A stretch of DNA of 64,000 nt. It comes from Selenomonadales bacterium. Its GTDB lineage: Bacteria > Bacillota > Negativicutes > Sporomusales > UBA7701. Below the pieces are notes generated by a model. The model was not told the DNA's origin. It made no database searches and was given only the letters and a program-made list of their open reading frames with translations. The stretch spans positions 1-64,000 of the forward strand of contig JARKPR010000036.1 of assembly GCA_029975165.1 (NCBI GenBank). The letters are read 5' to 3'. The number at the start of each line of letters is the position of its first letter. Position 1 is the first letter of the stretch. Positions 43,824-52,951 of this stretch are shown piece by piece. The translations under genes and the position numbers were made by a program.

Positions 43824-45242
43824 ATGGGCATCGTCGGCGATATCTGCAAAAAGAACACCGCATTAACCGCCGCACAGGTCGAGGTTCTGGAAGAAATCGC
43901 CGCCGCTTTGCAGATCGTGGCCGATCTGGCCCACGCCCAGGTGACGATTTACGCCCTGTCGCGGGACGACGGCCTGCTGGTGATAACCGCCCAGGCCAAG
44001 CCGCACACCGGTTTCCTCCAGTATAAGCTCAATGTTCTGGGGACGACGGTCAGCGCGGCGGAGGAGCCGCTGGTATGGCGGACGATCACCGCCGGCGAGA
44101 CCATCCGCGGCCGGCGGGAATGGGCGCTGGGCATGGAGGTTCTCGCCATGCAGACCTTCCCGGTGACGGCTGCTGACGGCGACGTCATCGCCGCCGTCAG
44201 CTTCGAGTTCAACATCGAGGATGACGCCGGCGGCGACCACGACATCCTCATCGAAACGGCGTGCCAGTTCCTGATGTCGGCCCGCATCACGACCGGTTCG
44301 GTCGTCAAGCCGCTAACCGCCCGCGAGGGGGTAATAATCGTCGACGACCGCGGCCGGGTGGTGTACGCCAATGCCGCCGCCATCAGCATTTATAAGCTTT
44401 TCGGCATCAGCCGCATCGTCGGCCGCCGCGTCCACGACCGCTCGGTCAACATCCGCCTGGCCCTGAAGGCGGCCAGCAGCCGGCAGCCTCAGGAGCACGA
44501 GTTGGAAATCGGCAACGTCGTCCTTGCCCAGCGGGCGATACCCATCGTCCGCGGCGGCCAGACGGTGCGGACCATCCTGATCGTCGCCGATATCACCGAG
44601 ATAAAGAAGAAGGAGAAAGAGCTGCTCATCAAGGCGGCGGTCATCCAGGAGATCCACCACCGCGTGAAGAACAATCTGCAGACGATCGCCAGCCTGCTGA
44701 GGTTGCAGGCCCGCCGCACTTCGTCGCCCGAGGTGAAGGCCGCGCTCCGCGAGAGCGTCAACCGCATCCTCAGCATTTCGGTGGTGCACGAGTTCCTTTC
44801 CCAGCAGGATGCCGAGGTCATCGACGTGGCCGAGGTGGCCAGGAATATCCTCGATCAGGTCATCGAGAATATGGTCGAACCGGATTTCAATATCAAAACG
44901 CTGTTCAACGGCCAGCAGATGGTGCTGCCTTCCGACCAGGCGATCAGCCTGGCCCTGGCCATCAACGAGCTCATTCAAAATGCCATCGAACACGGCTTCA
45001 CCGGCCGGCGGGAGGGGACTGTCGGCGTGGATATCGCCGCAGGCCAGGGCGCCTACCGGGTGGAGATCTGGGACGATGGCGTGGGGCTGCCGGCCGATTT
45101 CGGCCAACGGGAGTCCAACAGCCTGGGCCTGCAGATCATCAGGACGCTTGTCGAGCACGACCTGGGCGGCGCGTTCCGCCTGGAGTCGCGCGGCGGCACC
45201 CGGGCGATCATTACCGTACCGCGGACAGCGGAGGGAGGATAA
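43824..45242 (+). CDS. PdtaS/EutW-like sensor histidine kinase (HisKA_2)
   Basis: A 472-residue soluble kinase. An N-terminal GAF-like sensor (about 15-150) is followed by a PAS domain (about 165-275, GVIIVDDRGRVVYANAAA), a HisKA_2 dimerisation helix with phosphoacceptor in IHHRVKNNLQTIASLLRLQ, and an HATPase_c domain (LAINELIQNAIEHGF, WDDGVGLP, SLGLQIIRTLV). The ATG at 43824 follows GGAGG, and upstream frame extension is unsupported. Three bases later starts its ANTAR partner. The pair should control transcription antitermination. The signal is unknown, though GAF-PAS forms often sense small metabolites or redox. Its promoter region carries the DnaA boxes. Confidence 0.93.
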   Translation: MGIVGDICKKNTALTAAQVEVLEEIAAALQIVADLAHAQVTIYALSRDDGLLVITAQAKPHTGFLQYKLNVLGTTVSAAEEPLVWRTITAGETIRGRREWALGMEVLAMQTFPVTAADGDVIAAVSFEFNIEDDAGGDHDILIETACQFLMSARITTGSVVKPLTAREGVIIVDDRGRVVYANAAAISIYKLFGISRIVGRRVHDRSVNIRLALKAASSRQPQEHELEIGNVVLAQRAIPIVRGGQTVRTILIVADITEIKKKEKELLIKAAVIQEIHHRVKNNLQTIASLLRLQARRTSSPEVKAALRESVNRILSISVVHEFLSQQDAEVIDVAEVARNILDQVIENMVEPDFNIKTLFNGQQMVLPSDQAISLALAINELIQNAIEHGFTGRREGTVGVDIAAGQGAYRVEIWDDGVGLPADFGQRESNSLGLQIIRTLVEHDLGGAFRLESRGGTRAIITVPRTAEGG

Positions 45243-45244
45243 TT

Positions 45245-45826
45245 ATGCAGTCGTTACGCATCGTCATCGCCGACAATGAATCGATAATCCGCATGGACCT
45301 GAAGGAGCTGCTCGAAGAGGCGGGCCATACCGTCGTGGGCGAGGCGGCCGACGGCGTCAAGGCGATCGAGCTGACCCGCAAGCACCGTCCCGACCTTGTC
45401 GTCATGGACATCAAGATGCCGGAGATGGACGGGATAACGGCCGCCAAGATCATTTCGAACGAGAAGCTGGCTCCCGTCCTGCTCCTTACCGCCTTCAGCC
45501 AGAAGGAGATCGTCGAGAAGGCCAAGGAATCGGGGGTGCTGGCGTATCTTGTCAAGCCGGTGAAGGAGGCCAACCTTTTCCCGGCGATCGAGATCGCCCT
45601 GTCGCGGTTCCAGGAGTTCGCCGAGCTGGAGCGGGAGCTGGAGGAAGTGAAGAATTCCCTCGAGACCCGCAAGGTGCTCGACCGGGCCAAGGGCATCCTC
45701 ATGGATACGTATAACCTCAGCGAGAGTGAGGCTTACCGCCGCATCCAGCAGTACAGCATGTCGAAGCGCAAGTCGATCAGGGAGGTGGCGGAGGCCATAG
45801 TAGAGGCCGCCACCAAGAAGAAGTAA
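45245..45826 (+). CDS. ANTAR-domain response regulator (PdtaR/EutV-like antiterminator)
   Basis: A 193-residue regulator. The receiver domain has VIADNESIIRMDL, phosphoacceptor Asp in VVMDIKMPEMDG and Lys in YLVKPVKE. A coiled-coil linker leads to the RNA-binding ANTAR domain (about 135-190): VLDRAKGILMDTYNLSESEAYRRIQQYSM. Phosphorylation promotes dimerisation and binding to paired hexaloop hairpins that block terminators. I did not find such tandem hairpins next to it. Targets are elsewhere. Confidence 0.94.
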   Translation: MQSLRIVIADNESIIRMDLKELLEEAGHTVVGEAADGVKAIELTRKHRPDLVVMDIKMPEMDGITAAKIISNEKLAPVLLLTAFSQKEIVEKAKESGVLAYLVKPVKEANLFPAIEIALSRFQEFAELERELEEVKNSLETRKVLDRAKGILMDTYNLSESEAYRRIQQYSMSKRKSIREVAEAIVEAATKKK

Positions 45827-45840
45827 AGAGGCTGCTTGCT

Positions 45841-46329
45841 ATGGCTAAGCGTCGTTACGAAGTTAACCACGTGTCCGGCAAGAATTCGCTGCGCTTCTGG
45901 CCGGAGGCGGTGAGCCCGCTCAGAGTCATCTGGAATTTTACCATCATTTCCCTCGGCCGCATATCCCCGTCCTTCGCCGTCAAGGACTTCCTTTACCGTT
46001 TGCTGGGGGTAAAGATCGGCAAGAACGCCTCGGTGGGGCTGATGGTTATGCTGGATATATTTTTCCCCGAGATGATCGAGATCGGCGACAATGTCATCAT
46101 CGGCTACAACACGACCCTGCTCGGCCACGAGTTCCTCAAGGACGAGTGGCGCAAAGGCAGGGTGGTCATCGAGAAGGATGTCGTCATCGGCGCCAATTGC
46201 ACCGTGCTGCCGGGGGTGGTCATCGGCGAGGGCGCGGTGGTGTCGGCGATGTCGCTCGTCAACCGCGACATCCCCCCTTATTCCTTTTATGGCGGCGTGC
46301 CGGCGCGGGACCTGAGGACGGAGCGATGA
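45841..46329 (+). CDS. left-handed beta-helix acyltransferase (hexapeptide repeat, MaaA/WbbJ-like)
   Basis: A 162-residue trimeric-type transferase. Hexapeptide repeats run from about 60 to 150 (IGDNVIIGYNT, VIEKDVVIGANCTVLPGVVIGEGAVVSAMSLV). The catalytic His is probably in LLGHEFL. The N-terminus carries an amphipathic segment (ISLGRISPSFAVKDFLYRLLGVKIG) seen in maltose/galactoside and envelope O-acetyltransferases. Substrate is unknown. It overlaps the next gene by four bases (ATGA). Confidence 0.87.
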   Translation: MAKRRYEVNHVSGKNSLRFWPEAVSPLRVIWNFTIISLGRISPSFAVKDFLYRLLGVKIGKNASVGLMVMLDIFFPEMIEIGDNVIIGYNTTLLGHEFLKDEWRKGRVVIEKDVVIGANCTVLPGVVIGEGAVVSAMSLVNRDIPPYSFYGGVPARDLRTER

Positions 46330-46919
46330 CGGACCTGTTTTACCGGCGCTGGTTTCTGCTGGCCCTGGTGGCGGTGAATGCCGCCGGCACCGTGTGGGGT
46401 TTCGTGTGGTACTGGGAGCAGCTCACGGCTACGCCCTGGTATTTTTTGCTGTTCGTGCCCGATTCGCCCGGCCATGCCGCCGTCTTTGCGCTGTACATCT
46501 GGTGGCTGGCGGCCGGCCGAGCCGGCCGCCTCGGGCCGTGGCAGCGTTTTTTCGCCTGGACGGGCGTGCTAGGGGTGATCAAGTACGGCCTGTGGACGAC
46601 GGTTATTATCAGCCAGTACCTTCTCGCCCAGGGGAGCCAGCCGGGGGTCGAGGACTGGATGCTGTATGCCAGCCATGGCGGCATGGCCGTGCAGGGCCTG
46701 GTGTATATGGGGCGGCTGCCCCGCGTGGCGCTGCCGGCGGCGCTGACCGTGCTGTGGCTGGCGGTCAACGACTTCTTCGACTATGTCCTGTTCACCCATC
46801 CCCGTTTGCCGTTGCCCGATCAGGTGGCGGCGGCCGCCGGGACGAACGTCGCCCTGACGCTGGCGGTGGCGGCGCTGGCGGTGTGGCTGCTGAGAAGGAA
46901 TATGACCGGCAGGGAATGA
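46326..46919 (+). CDS. DUF1405 family membrane protein (YpjA-like)
   Basis: A 197-residue membrane protein with six hydrophobic helices. YWEQLTATPWYFLLFVPDSPGHAAVFALYIWW and KYGLWTTVIISQYL match DUF1405, an uncharacterised family represented by B. subtilis YpjA. It starts inside the end of the acyltransferase gene, so the two are coupled. No catalytic role can be inferred. Confidence 0.85.
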   Translation: MTDLFYRRWFLLALVAVNAAGTVWGFVWYWEQLTATPWYFLLFVPDSPGHAAVFALYIWWLAAGRAGRLGPWQRFFAWTGVLGVIKYGLWTTVIISQYLLAQGSQPGVEDWMLYASHGGMAVQGLVYMGRLPRVALPAALTVLWLAVNDFFDYVLFTHPRLPLPDQVAAAAGTNVALTLAVAALAVWLLRRNMTGRE

Positions 46920-47075
46920 GCCCGGCCGGTTTTTTATTGCGTGGCAGGCTTGCCGCTGTAAGTGAATCGGGCGGCCGGAATGTATAAAATAACCGTAAGA
47001 TGAAGAAAATACCGGCGACGTGGCCGGCGGAGCAAAAAAAATTGTAAAAAGTGCTGATTTTGCCTGCTTGTGGTC

Positions 47076-47104
47076 TTGATTTTTCGAGACGAATTATATA
47101 TCAT
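47076..47104 (+). promoter_or_regulatory. SigA promoter of groESL
   Basis: TTGATT (47076-47081), 17-base spacer, TATCAT (47099-47104), 12 bases upstream of the CIRCE operator. Confidence 0.7.
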
Positions 47105-47115
47105 AATTTATGGAA

Positions 47116-47142
47116 TTAGCACTCGTTCTCGGTGAGTGCTAA
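47116..47142. promoter_or_regulatory. CIRCE operator (HrcA binding site)
   Basis: TTAGCACTC, nine bases, GAGTGCTAA: a perfect 9-9-9 CIRCE inverted repeat just downstream of the groESL promoter. HrcA repression should be relieved on heat shock. Confidence 0.98.
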
Positions 47143-47189
47143 CAATAACGATACATAAAGCAAAGATACAAAAAGGAGGTTGTCCCCAC

Positions 47190-47474
47190 ATGATCAAACC
47201 GTTGGGCGACAGGGTAGTCATCAAGGTTCTCGAAAAGGAAGAGAAGACCAAGAGCGGCATCGTTCTTCCCGACACCGCCAAAGAGAAGCCCCAGGAGGGC
47301 AAAATCGTGGCCGTGGGCACCGGCAAGGTGCTGGAGAACGGTACGCGGGTCGCACTGGACGTCAAGGAAGGCGACAAGGTCATATTCTCGAAATACGCCG
47401 GCACCGAAGTGAAGATCGACGGCCAGGATTATCTGATCCTCAGCGAACGCGACGTTCTGGCGATTGTTGAGTAA
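47190..47474 (+). CDS. groES: co-chaperonin GroES
   Basis: A 94-residue Hsp10. [19 protein letters not shown] at the start, the mobile loop [22 protein letters not shown] and the C-terminal [21 protein letters not shown] are standard. It caps the GroEL cavity. The ATG at 47190 follows AAAGGAGG. First gene of the CIRCE-controlled operon. Confidence 0.98.
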   Translation: MIKPLGDRVVIKVLEKEEKTKSGIVLPDTAKEKPQEGKIVAVGTGKVLENGTRVALDVKEGDKVIFSKYAGTEVKIDGQDYLILSERDVLAIVE

Positions 47475-47487
47475 TATAAGGGGGTAA

Positions 47488-49128
<1,641 letters not shown>

Positions 49129-49137
49129 CGTGGCCCT

Positions 49138-49162
49138 AGAACCCTTGATTTTGCTGGGTTCT
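49138..49162 (+). other. small hairpin directly after groEL
   Basis: AGAACCC/GGGTTCT with an 11-base loop and no T-tract. It may protect the mRNA end or be half of a degenerate terminator. Confidence 0.4.
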
Positions 49163-49180
49163 TGACTCGCCAAAGTGCCA

Positions 49181-49436
49181 ATGCTAACATTTTGCTAACA
49201 TAATTTAGCGAAACAAAAATCAGAGGCTGTTCACGGGTTCGTCGAACTTGTGAGCGGCCTCTTTTTTTATGGATAACTCCTTGCATTTATGCAAGTACGT
49301 GGCAATACTTGGGCAATAATGCCAAGAATTATTACATTGTTTTCCTTATCTGGACGGTGATGTTACAGAGATAAGTAGTTTACGGGGCGCACACAAATGC
49401 TAACATAGAACCCCCAATGCTAACGAAATGCTAACA
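49181..49436. other. attP-like region: five TGCTAAC repeats around the hairpin core
   Basis: A/TTGCTAAC-A/G occurs at 49181, 49192, 49397, 49417 and 49428. The spacings 11, then (after the hairpin at 49222-49268) 20 and 11, are like arm-type sites of tyrosine integrases on both sides of a core. The 49129-49535 interval has no other gene. An active attP, or a junction of two successive elements, would look like this. Confidence 0.5.
49222..49268 (+). terminator. groEL terminator hairpin, probable integration core (copy 1)
   Basis: AGAGGCTG...CGGCCTCT with inner GTTCG/CGAAC and seven T: a strong Rho-independent terminator for groESL. It matches 41 of 46 bases of the terminal segment of the integrase gene (52954-52999). 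On the minus strand it would encode IKKEAAHKFDEPVNSL, almost the integrase C-terminus. Homology stops at the T-tract, as expected for an attachment core rather than an integrase remnant. Confidence 0.65.
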
Positions 49437-49535
49437 TGAAATAGCACGGGGGCCAGATTTCCTACGACTAGCAACAAATCTCGAATAAATTGGATGTGGA
49501 GGCCATTGACATTCGGCTAGGAATTACGCCAGGAG

Positions 49536-49757
49536 ATGTCTGCGCTGGTCAGGCTGAACCTGACGGCGGGAGTTAACGCCGAGATATACGCCGTGGAATA
49601 TAAGCGGATAAACGGCGAAATGGAGGACCTTCAGGATAGGCGATCGGTCGTAACGCGGGCAGAGATCGCTCGGAGGGAAACGCTCGACCGGGTGAGGGAG
49701 ATCGATAAGGCGCTGTGGGGTATGGACGGGGTGCCCGAATTTGACGAGGGGCTGTAA
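49536..49757 (+). pseudogene. fragment of a large serine recombinase (C-terminal coiled-coil part)
   Basis: A 73-residue frame. EYKRINGEMEDLQDRRSVV, then ARRETLDRVREIDKALWGMDGVPEFDEGL, resembles the C-terminal coiled coil of site-specific serine recombinases, which normally continue with a 'LWRALVDRVTV'-like strand that is missing here. The catalytic resolvase domain is absent. A GC-rich terminator follows at 49821. It suggests an older mobile element decayed at this site. The match is by pattern only, so a phage coiled-coil protein is possible. Confidence 0.45.
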
Positions 49758-49820
49758 ATGAGATTCGTCCTGGTGCTACGAGGACTAGTCTCCATCATGC
49801 AAATCCGGAAAAGCCGAAAG

Positions 49821-49846
49821 CCCGCGGGTAGACCGCGGGTGTTTTA
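49821..49846 (+). terminator. terminator after the recombinase fragment
   Basis: CCCGCGG/CCGCGGG with a 5-base loop, then GTTTTATTG. It separates the fragment from the riboswitch promoter. Confidence 0.7.
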
Positions 49847-49945
49847 TTGTTTGTGGGGGGTGATCGTTGTAGTAGGCTTGCCTTTAGTCAGTTTTACCTG
49901 AAAACCTGCTAGTATTCCTTGCTCGAATGCATAGCTTTAGCGTAC

Positions 49946-49954
49946 TGGTATAAT
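49946..49954 (+). promoter_or_regulatory. extended -10 promoter of the c-di-GMP riboswitch operon
   Basis: TGGTATAAT, a full extended -10, about 20-25 bases before the aptamer. No clear -35. Between the preceding terminator and this site there is nothing else recognisable. Confidence 0.6.
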
Positions 49955-49971
49955 AAAAATATACTTTGCCG

Positions 49972-50055
49972 AAAATTTGGTAAATTTATCGAAAGGTAAG
50001 GACGCAAAGCCATGGGCCTAAAGGCTGAAGCCGATGTTGCCGGATAGCGGTTTTG
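49972..50055 (+). ncRNA. cyclic di-GMP-I (GEMM-I) riboswitch
   Basis: The hallmark GGACGCAAAGCC and GGGCCTAAAGGC are present, with the first hairpin TTATC-GAAA-GGTAA and the second arm GCCGATGTTGCCGG. The aptamer is followed at once by two mutually exclusive hairpins, a usual transcription switch. It precedes the two secreted-protein genes, so c-di-GMP should control them. A 3',3'-cGAMP-selective variant cannot be excluded by eye. Confidence 0.9.
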
Positions 50056-50082
50056 GGCAAAAGCTATGATTTGCCGGTTTTT
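50045..50082 (+). terminator. expression platform of the c-di-GMP riboswitch
   Basis: GGCAAA/TTTGCC (50056-50075) followed by GGTTTTT is a terminator. The overlapping ATAGC...GCTAT hairpin (50045-50067) competes with it through the AAAGCTAT segment, so ligand binding could switch between the two. Whether c-di-GMP turns the genes on or off cannot be decided by eye. The rest of the leader to 50237 is an unremarkable 155 bases. Confidence 0.65.
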
Positions 50083-50237
50083 CGTTTACGCCTGACCTGA
50101 TGCAGGTCTTTCTTTGTGCCCGGAACTGTGAATTGCGGATTGGAGGAGGAACGCCAAAAGCACGTTGTGGAAAACCATCGTCCTGACCAAGGTCGCGTGA
50201 AGGCCAAGAGGCAATTAATTTCAAGGAGGAATAACCG

Positions 50238-51743
50238 ATGAATTTTTCGCGAGGAGCCATGTCAAGAATTGCCTTGTCACTGATTTTGGCGCTTGGTGTT
50301 TTTTTCGGCGCCGTGGCGCAGGCGGACAGTACCACGCCTCAACTGCCTAGCCCGCCGTCGTCCCAGTATGTGGTGCTAGGCTCTTACGGCAGTTTGCCGG
50401 TGGTGGTATTAAATCTGACGCAGTCGGCGATAAATTTCAATGTATCGACTACCTCAGGGGCCTACGGGACAACTCTGCCGCTGGCCGCCGGTCTGCCAGG
50501 AGTATATATGAACCAGGGCGGAGCCACGGCGATGTTCAATAATATTCTCACGCCCAACACGCCCCCCAACGGTACCGCTTCATCAGCGTCGCTGATACCG
50601 CAGGTTGTCCTGAATCCGTCCACGAACGCCATTGCGGTCAATCCCGCCGCCAGTTACGGCTGGATGAGCTTGTTTACGGTTTTTCCCTCCTGGTCGCAGC
50701 CCGGCAGCTATAACCAGGTGGTATATCAGACGCTGAGCGGGTTAACCAATCAGGGGGCGGCGGCAACCCAGTATGGAGTGGTTTCCGGTTACCCCGACGG
50801 AAACACTAAAAACGCCAGCGGGTCCAGCCACTCCACCACCGCCTCGGCGCTGAATGCCGCCCAAGCCGTCAATACTTACATCAACCTGTACTTGATGAAC
50901 AACGGGGCAACCGCTGCGACATACAAGATCGACATCAACAGCCTGGGCGGGGGCACGTCCGGCAATATTCCGCAGGAAAGCACCGGCGTCGCTATCCTGA
51001 AAGCCATGCACTGTATCCTTGACGTCGCCACCAATATTTCCGTATTTGCCGCCGGAGACCCGCTGGGGATCGCCGATTACATCGCCGGACTGCCGGCGAC
51101 CGTTAGCGGGATAATATCCCAGGGGAATTCAGCCAATGCGGGTGTTGTCACCAATGCGGCCTATCCGGCAAGGTCTCTGGGGGTTCATGTTTCGGCTTCG
51201 GCGCTTTTCTCCGACAACAACGGCGAAGTTCTCACCCCCGTCGAAGGGGACAGCCAGTCGCTATTCTACCAGGTGAAGTCCGGTACCAATCAAGCCCTTC
51301 CGTTGTTCCAGCAAAACGGCGTGATAATCACCACCTTCCGGCAGAAGCCGAATATTAACGTCGGCGTTCCCCTGCCCAACGGCGCCGATATCTTATTTGT
51401 CGCGATAGTGAATCAGGGCGTTTACGCTTCGCAGCAGCTACAGGGATATATCAATAATAACGCAGGCCAGCAGGCGGTAGGAGCAACTTTATCCAAGCCG
51501 ATCAGAGATCAGGCCGACGATATGATTAAAATACTGGGGGTACTGACGGCTATCGCCCAAAAAGATCCCCAGGACGCAAAATACATCATCGACATGTTCG
51601 GCATTCACGGCCAGTACCCCCGGATAAAAGACGACTCCACCGCCGTCAAAGCCATGAACAGCCAGCTGCAGGCCATTTTTGACAAATACAGCCGGGAACT
51701 GCCGGCGGCGGCGACCTACGCGGCGAAACTGGCTGGGAAATAA
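50238..51743 (+). CDS. secreted protein of unknown family under c-di-GMP control (first of pair)
   Basis: A 501-residue exported protein. Signal peptide about 1-29 (ALSLILALGVFFGAVAQAD, AxA cleavage). The mature part is rich in Asn, Thr, Ser, Gly and Ala, with beta-type segments (VVVLNLTQSAINFNV, SLFTVFPSW) and a long central region with NNGATAATYKIDINSLGGG. The last 90 residues turn helical and charged (KPIRDQADDMIKILGVLTAIAQKDPQDAKY, QLQAIFDKYSREL). There is no lipobox, LPXTG, dockerin or SLH motif. I do not recognise a family. The ATG at 50238 follows GGAGG by eight bases. It is co-transcribed with the next secreted protein. A surface, matrix or toxin-like role is only a guess. Confidence 0.85.
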   Translation: MNFSRGAMSRIALSLILALGVFFGAVAQADSTTPQLPSPPSSQYVVLGSYGSLPVVVLNLTQSAINFNVSTTSGAYGTTLPLAAGLPGVYMNQGGATAMFNNILTPNTPPNGTASSASLIPQVVLNPSTNAIAVNPAASYGWMSLFTVFPSWSQPGSYNQVVYQTLSGLTNQGAAATQYGVVSGYPDGNTKNASGSSHSTTASALNAAQAVNTYINLYLMNNGATAATYKIDINSLGGGTSGNIPQESTGVAILKAMHCILDVATNISVFAAGDPLGIADYIAGLPATVSGIISQGNSANAGVVTNAAYPARSLGVHVSASALFSDNNGEVLTPVEGDSQSLFYQVKSGTNQALPLFQQNGVIITTFRQKPNINVGVPLPNGADILFVAIVNQGVYASQQLQGYINNNAGQQAVGATLSKPIRDQADDMIKILGVLTAIAQKDPQDAKYIIDMFGIHGQYPRIKDDSTAVKAMNSQLQAIFDKYSRELPAAATYAAKLAGK

Positions 51744-51774
51744 CCCGAAACATTGATGAAGAGAGGGAATGTCG

Positions 51775-52734
51775 ATGTACAATAAGATACTGCTCTGTAC
51801 GCTGGCGCTGCTACTCACCGTCTGCAGCGGTCTGGCGTCCGCCGCCCCCCCGTACGCCAGCATCATAGCTTATAACGGCCACAGCGGCAAACCGAACGTG
51901 TCGACGCTGGGAGTACTGGACATCATCAACATGACGCCCTGGGACATATCAGTCGGCAATGGCCCGCTGGGAACAACGATGCTGTACGGCATGACAGCGC
52001 AAACGGTAACGTCGTTCTGGCTGGCCGGATTCCACCAGCCAGGCACCAGCAACTCCAATTTCGGCAATAACTTCGCCTTTCATTCCATGCAGATACCGCT
52101 CAGCAACCTGAACAACATGTGGCCGTTGGCGACCAGCCCCGCCAACGGGAAAAACGTCAGCGGGCAGAATACCTATTCCTACACCACCGTTTACGAAACC
52201 ATACCGATCGTCTTCAACAGCAACTCTTTCACCCAGACAGGCAATACGGTCGCCCTCGATTTCAGCGCCACGTCAAGCGCGGGGTTCGAAGTAAGGTACA
52301 CGCTGGCCGGCATGCCGCCCATCACCGAGTATTATCCCGCGACCGCGCTCAGCATCGGCGACGGCACCAATAATTACGGCTGGGTAAGCTGCGATTACAC
52401 CGCCGGTCAATACAGCACCATCGTGCATTTCCTCACGATTCAGCAGCTGCAGGCCCAGGGCGGGAACAGCTGGCAGCCGATAACCAGCAATTTGGGCGGC
52501 GTCAACCAGAATGTGCAAAATAGTCAATACAAGTTCGGGTCGTCGCCGAATACGCCGGTGAAGAGCCCGGCCTATCTCAACATCGGCGGTATGGTCTATC
52601 CGAATTTCTCCCAGGTGGCCGGCGACAACGCAGGCCTGGACCTGGTGGTCATCCTCCAAGCCGGCGGTTATACCGATATGCAGCTCCTGTTCCTGGCGGT
52701 GCCGCACAGCAACAATGCCTTCTTGAAGCAATAG
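51775..52734 (+). CDS. secreted protein of unknown family under c-di-GMP control (second of pair)
   Basis: A 319-residue exported protein with a signal peptide about 1-24 (LLCTLALLLTVCSGLASAAP). The mature part is Asn/Ser/Thr/Gly-rich and beta-like throughout. VLDIINMTPWDISVGNG near the start echoes PVVVLNLTQSAINFNV in its neighbour, so the two may share a fold module. No cysteine pattern, repeat or anchoring motif is evident, and no family is recognised. The ATG at 51775 is better spaced from GAGAGGG than the one at 51769. The gene starts 31 bases after the first and ends at a good terminator, so the operon has just these two genes. Confidence 0.85.
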   Translation: MYNKILLCTLALLLTVCSGLASAAPPYASIIAYNGHSGKPNVSTLGVLDIINMTPWDISVGNGPLGTTMLYGMTAQTVTSFWLAGFHQPGTSNSNFGNNFAFHSMQIPLSNLNNMWPLATSPANGKNVSGQNTYSYTTVYETIPIVFNSNSFTQTGNTVALDFSATSSAGFEVRYTLAGMPPITEYYPATALSIGDGTNNYGWVSCDYTAGQYSTIVHFLTIQQLQAQGGNSWQPITSNLGGVNQNVQNSQYKFGSSPNTPVKSPAYLNIGGMVYPNFSQVAGDNAGLDLVVILQAGGYTDMQLLFLAVPHSNNAFLKQ

Positions 52735-52843
52735 AAACATATACCCTAAAATAGCGGCCTCCTGCCACAAGCAAGAAGCACGGCATTGTGTGGGTGGGAT
52801 CTGCATAGTCGCGGTTCGCCGCACCGAACCCCTGTCAAACTAT

Positions 52844-52887
52844 ACACCGGCTACGACCGCATCGGTCTTAGCCGGTGTTTTCTTTTC
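52844..52887 (+). terminator. terminator of the secreted-protein operon
   Basis: Nine-bp stem ACACCGGCT/AGCCGGTGT with an inner GACC/GGTC helix, followed by TTTTCTTTT. Confidence 0.88.
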
Positions 52888-52951
52888 GCACCTTTATTTG
52901 ACCGCTCCATCACACGAGTGCGTAGTGAATGAGTTCATTTTGCAAAAAAAA

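Noticed and set aside
49200-49300. Integrase pseudogene after groEL
   Set aside because: The similarity to the integrase C-terminus ends exactly at the hairpin's T-tract and does not continue upstream in the coding direction, which fits an attachment core better than a truncated gene.
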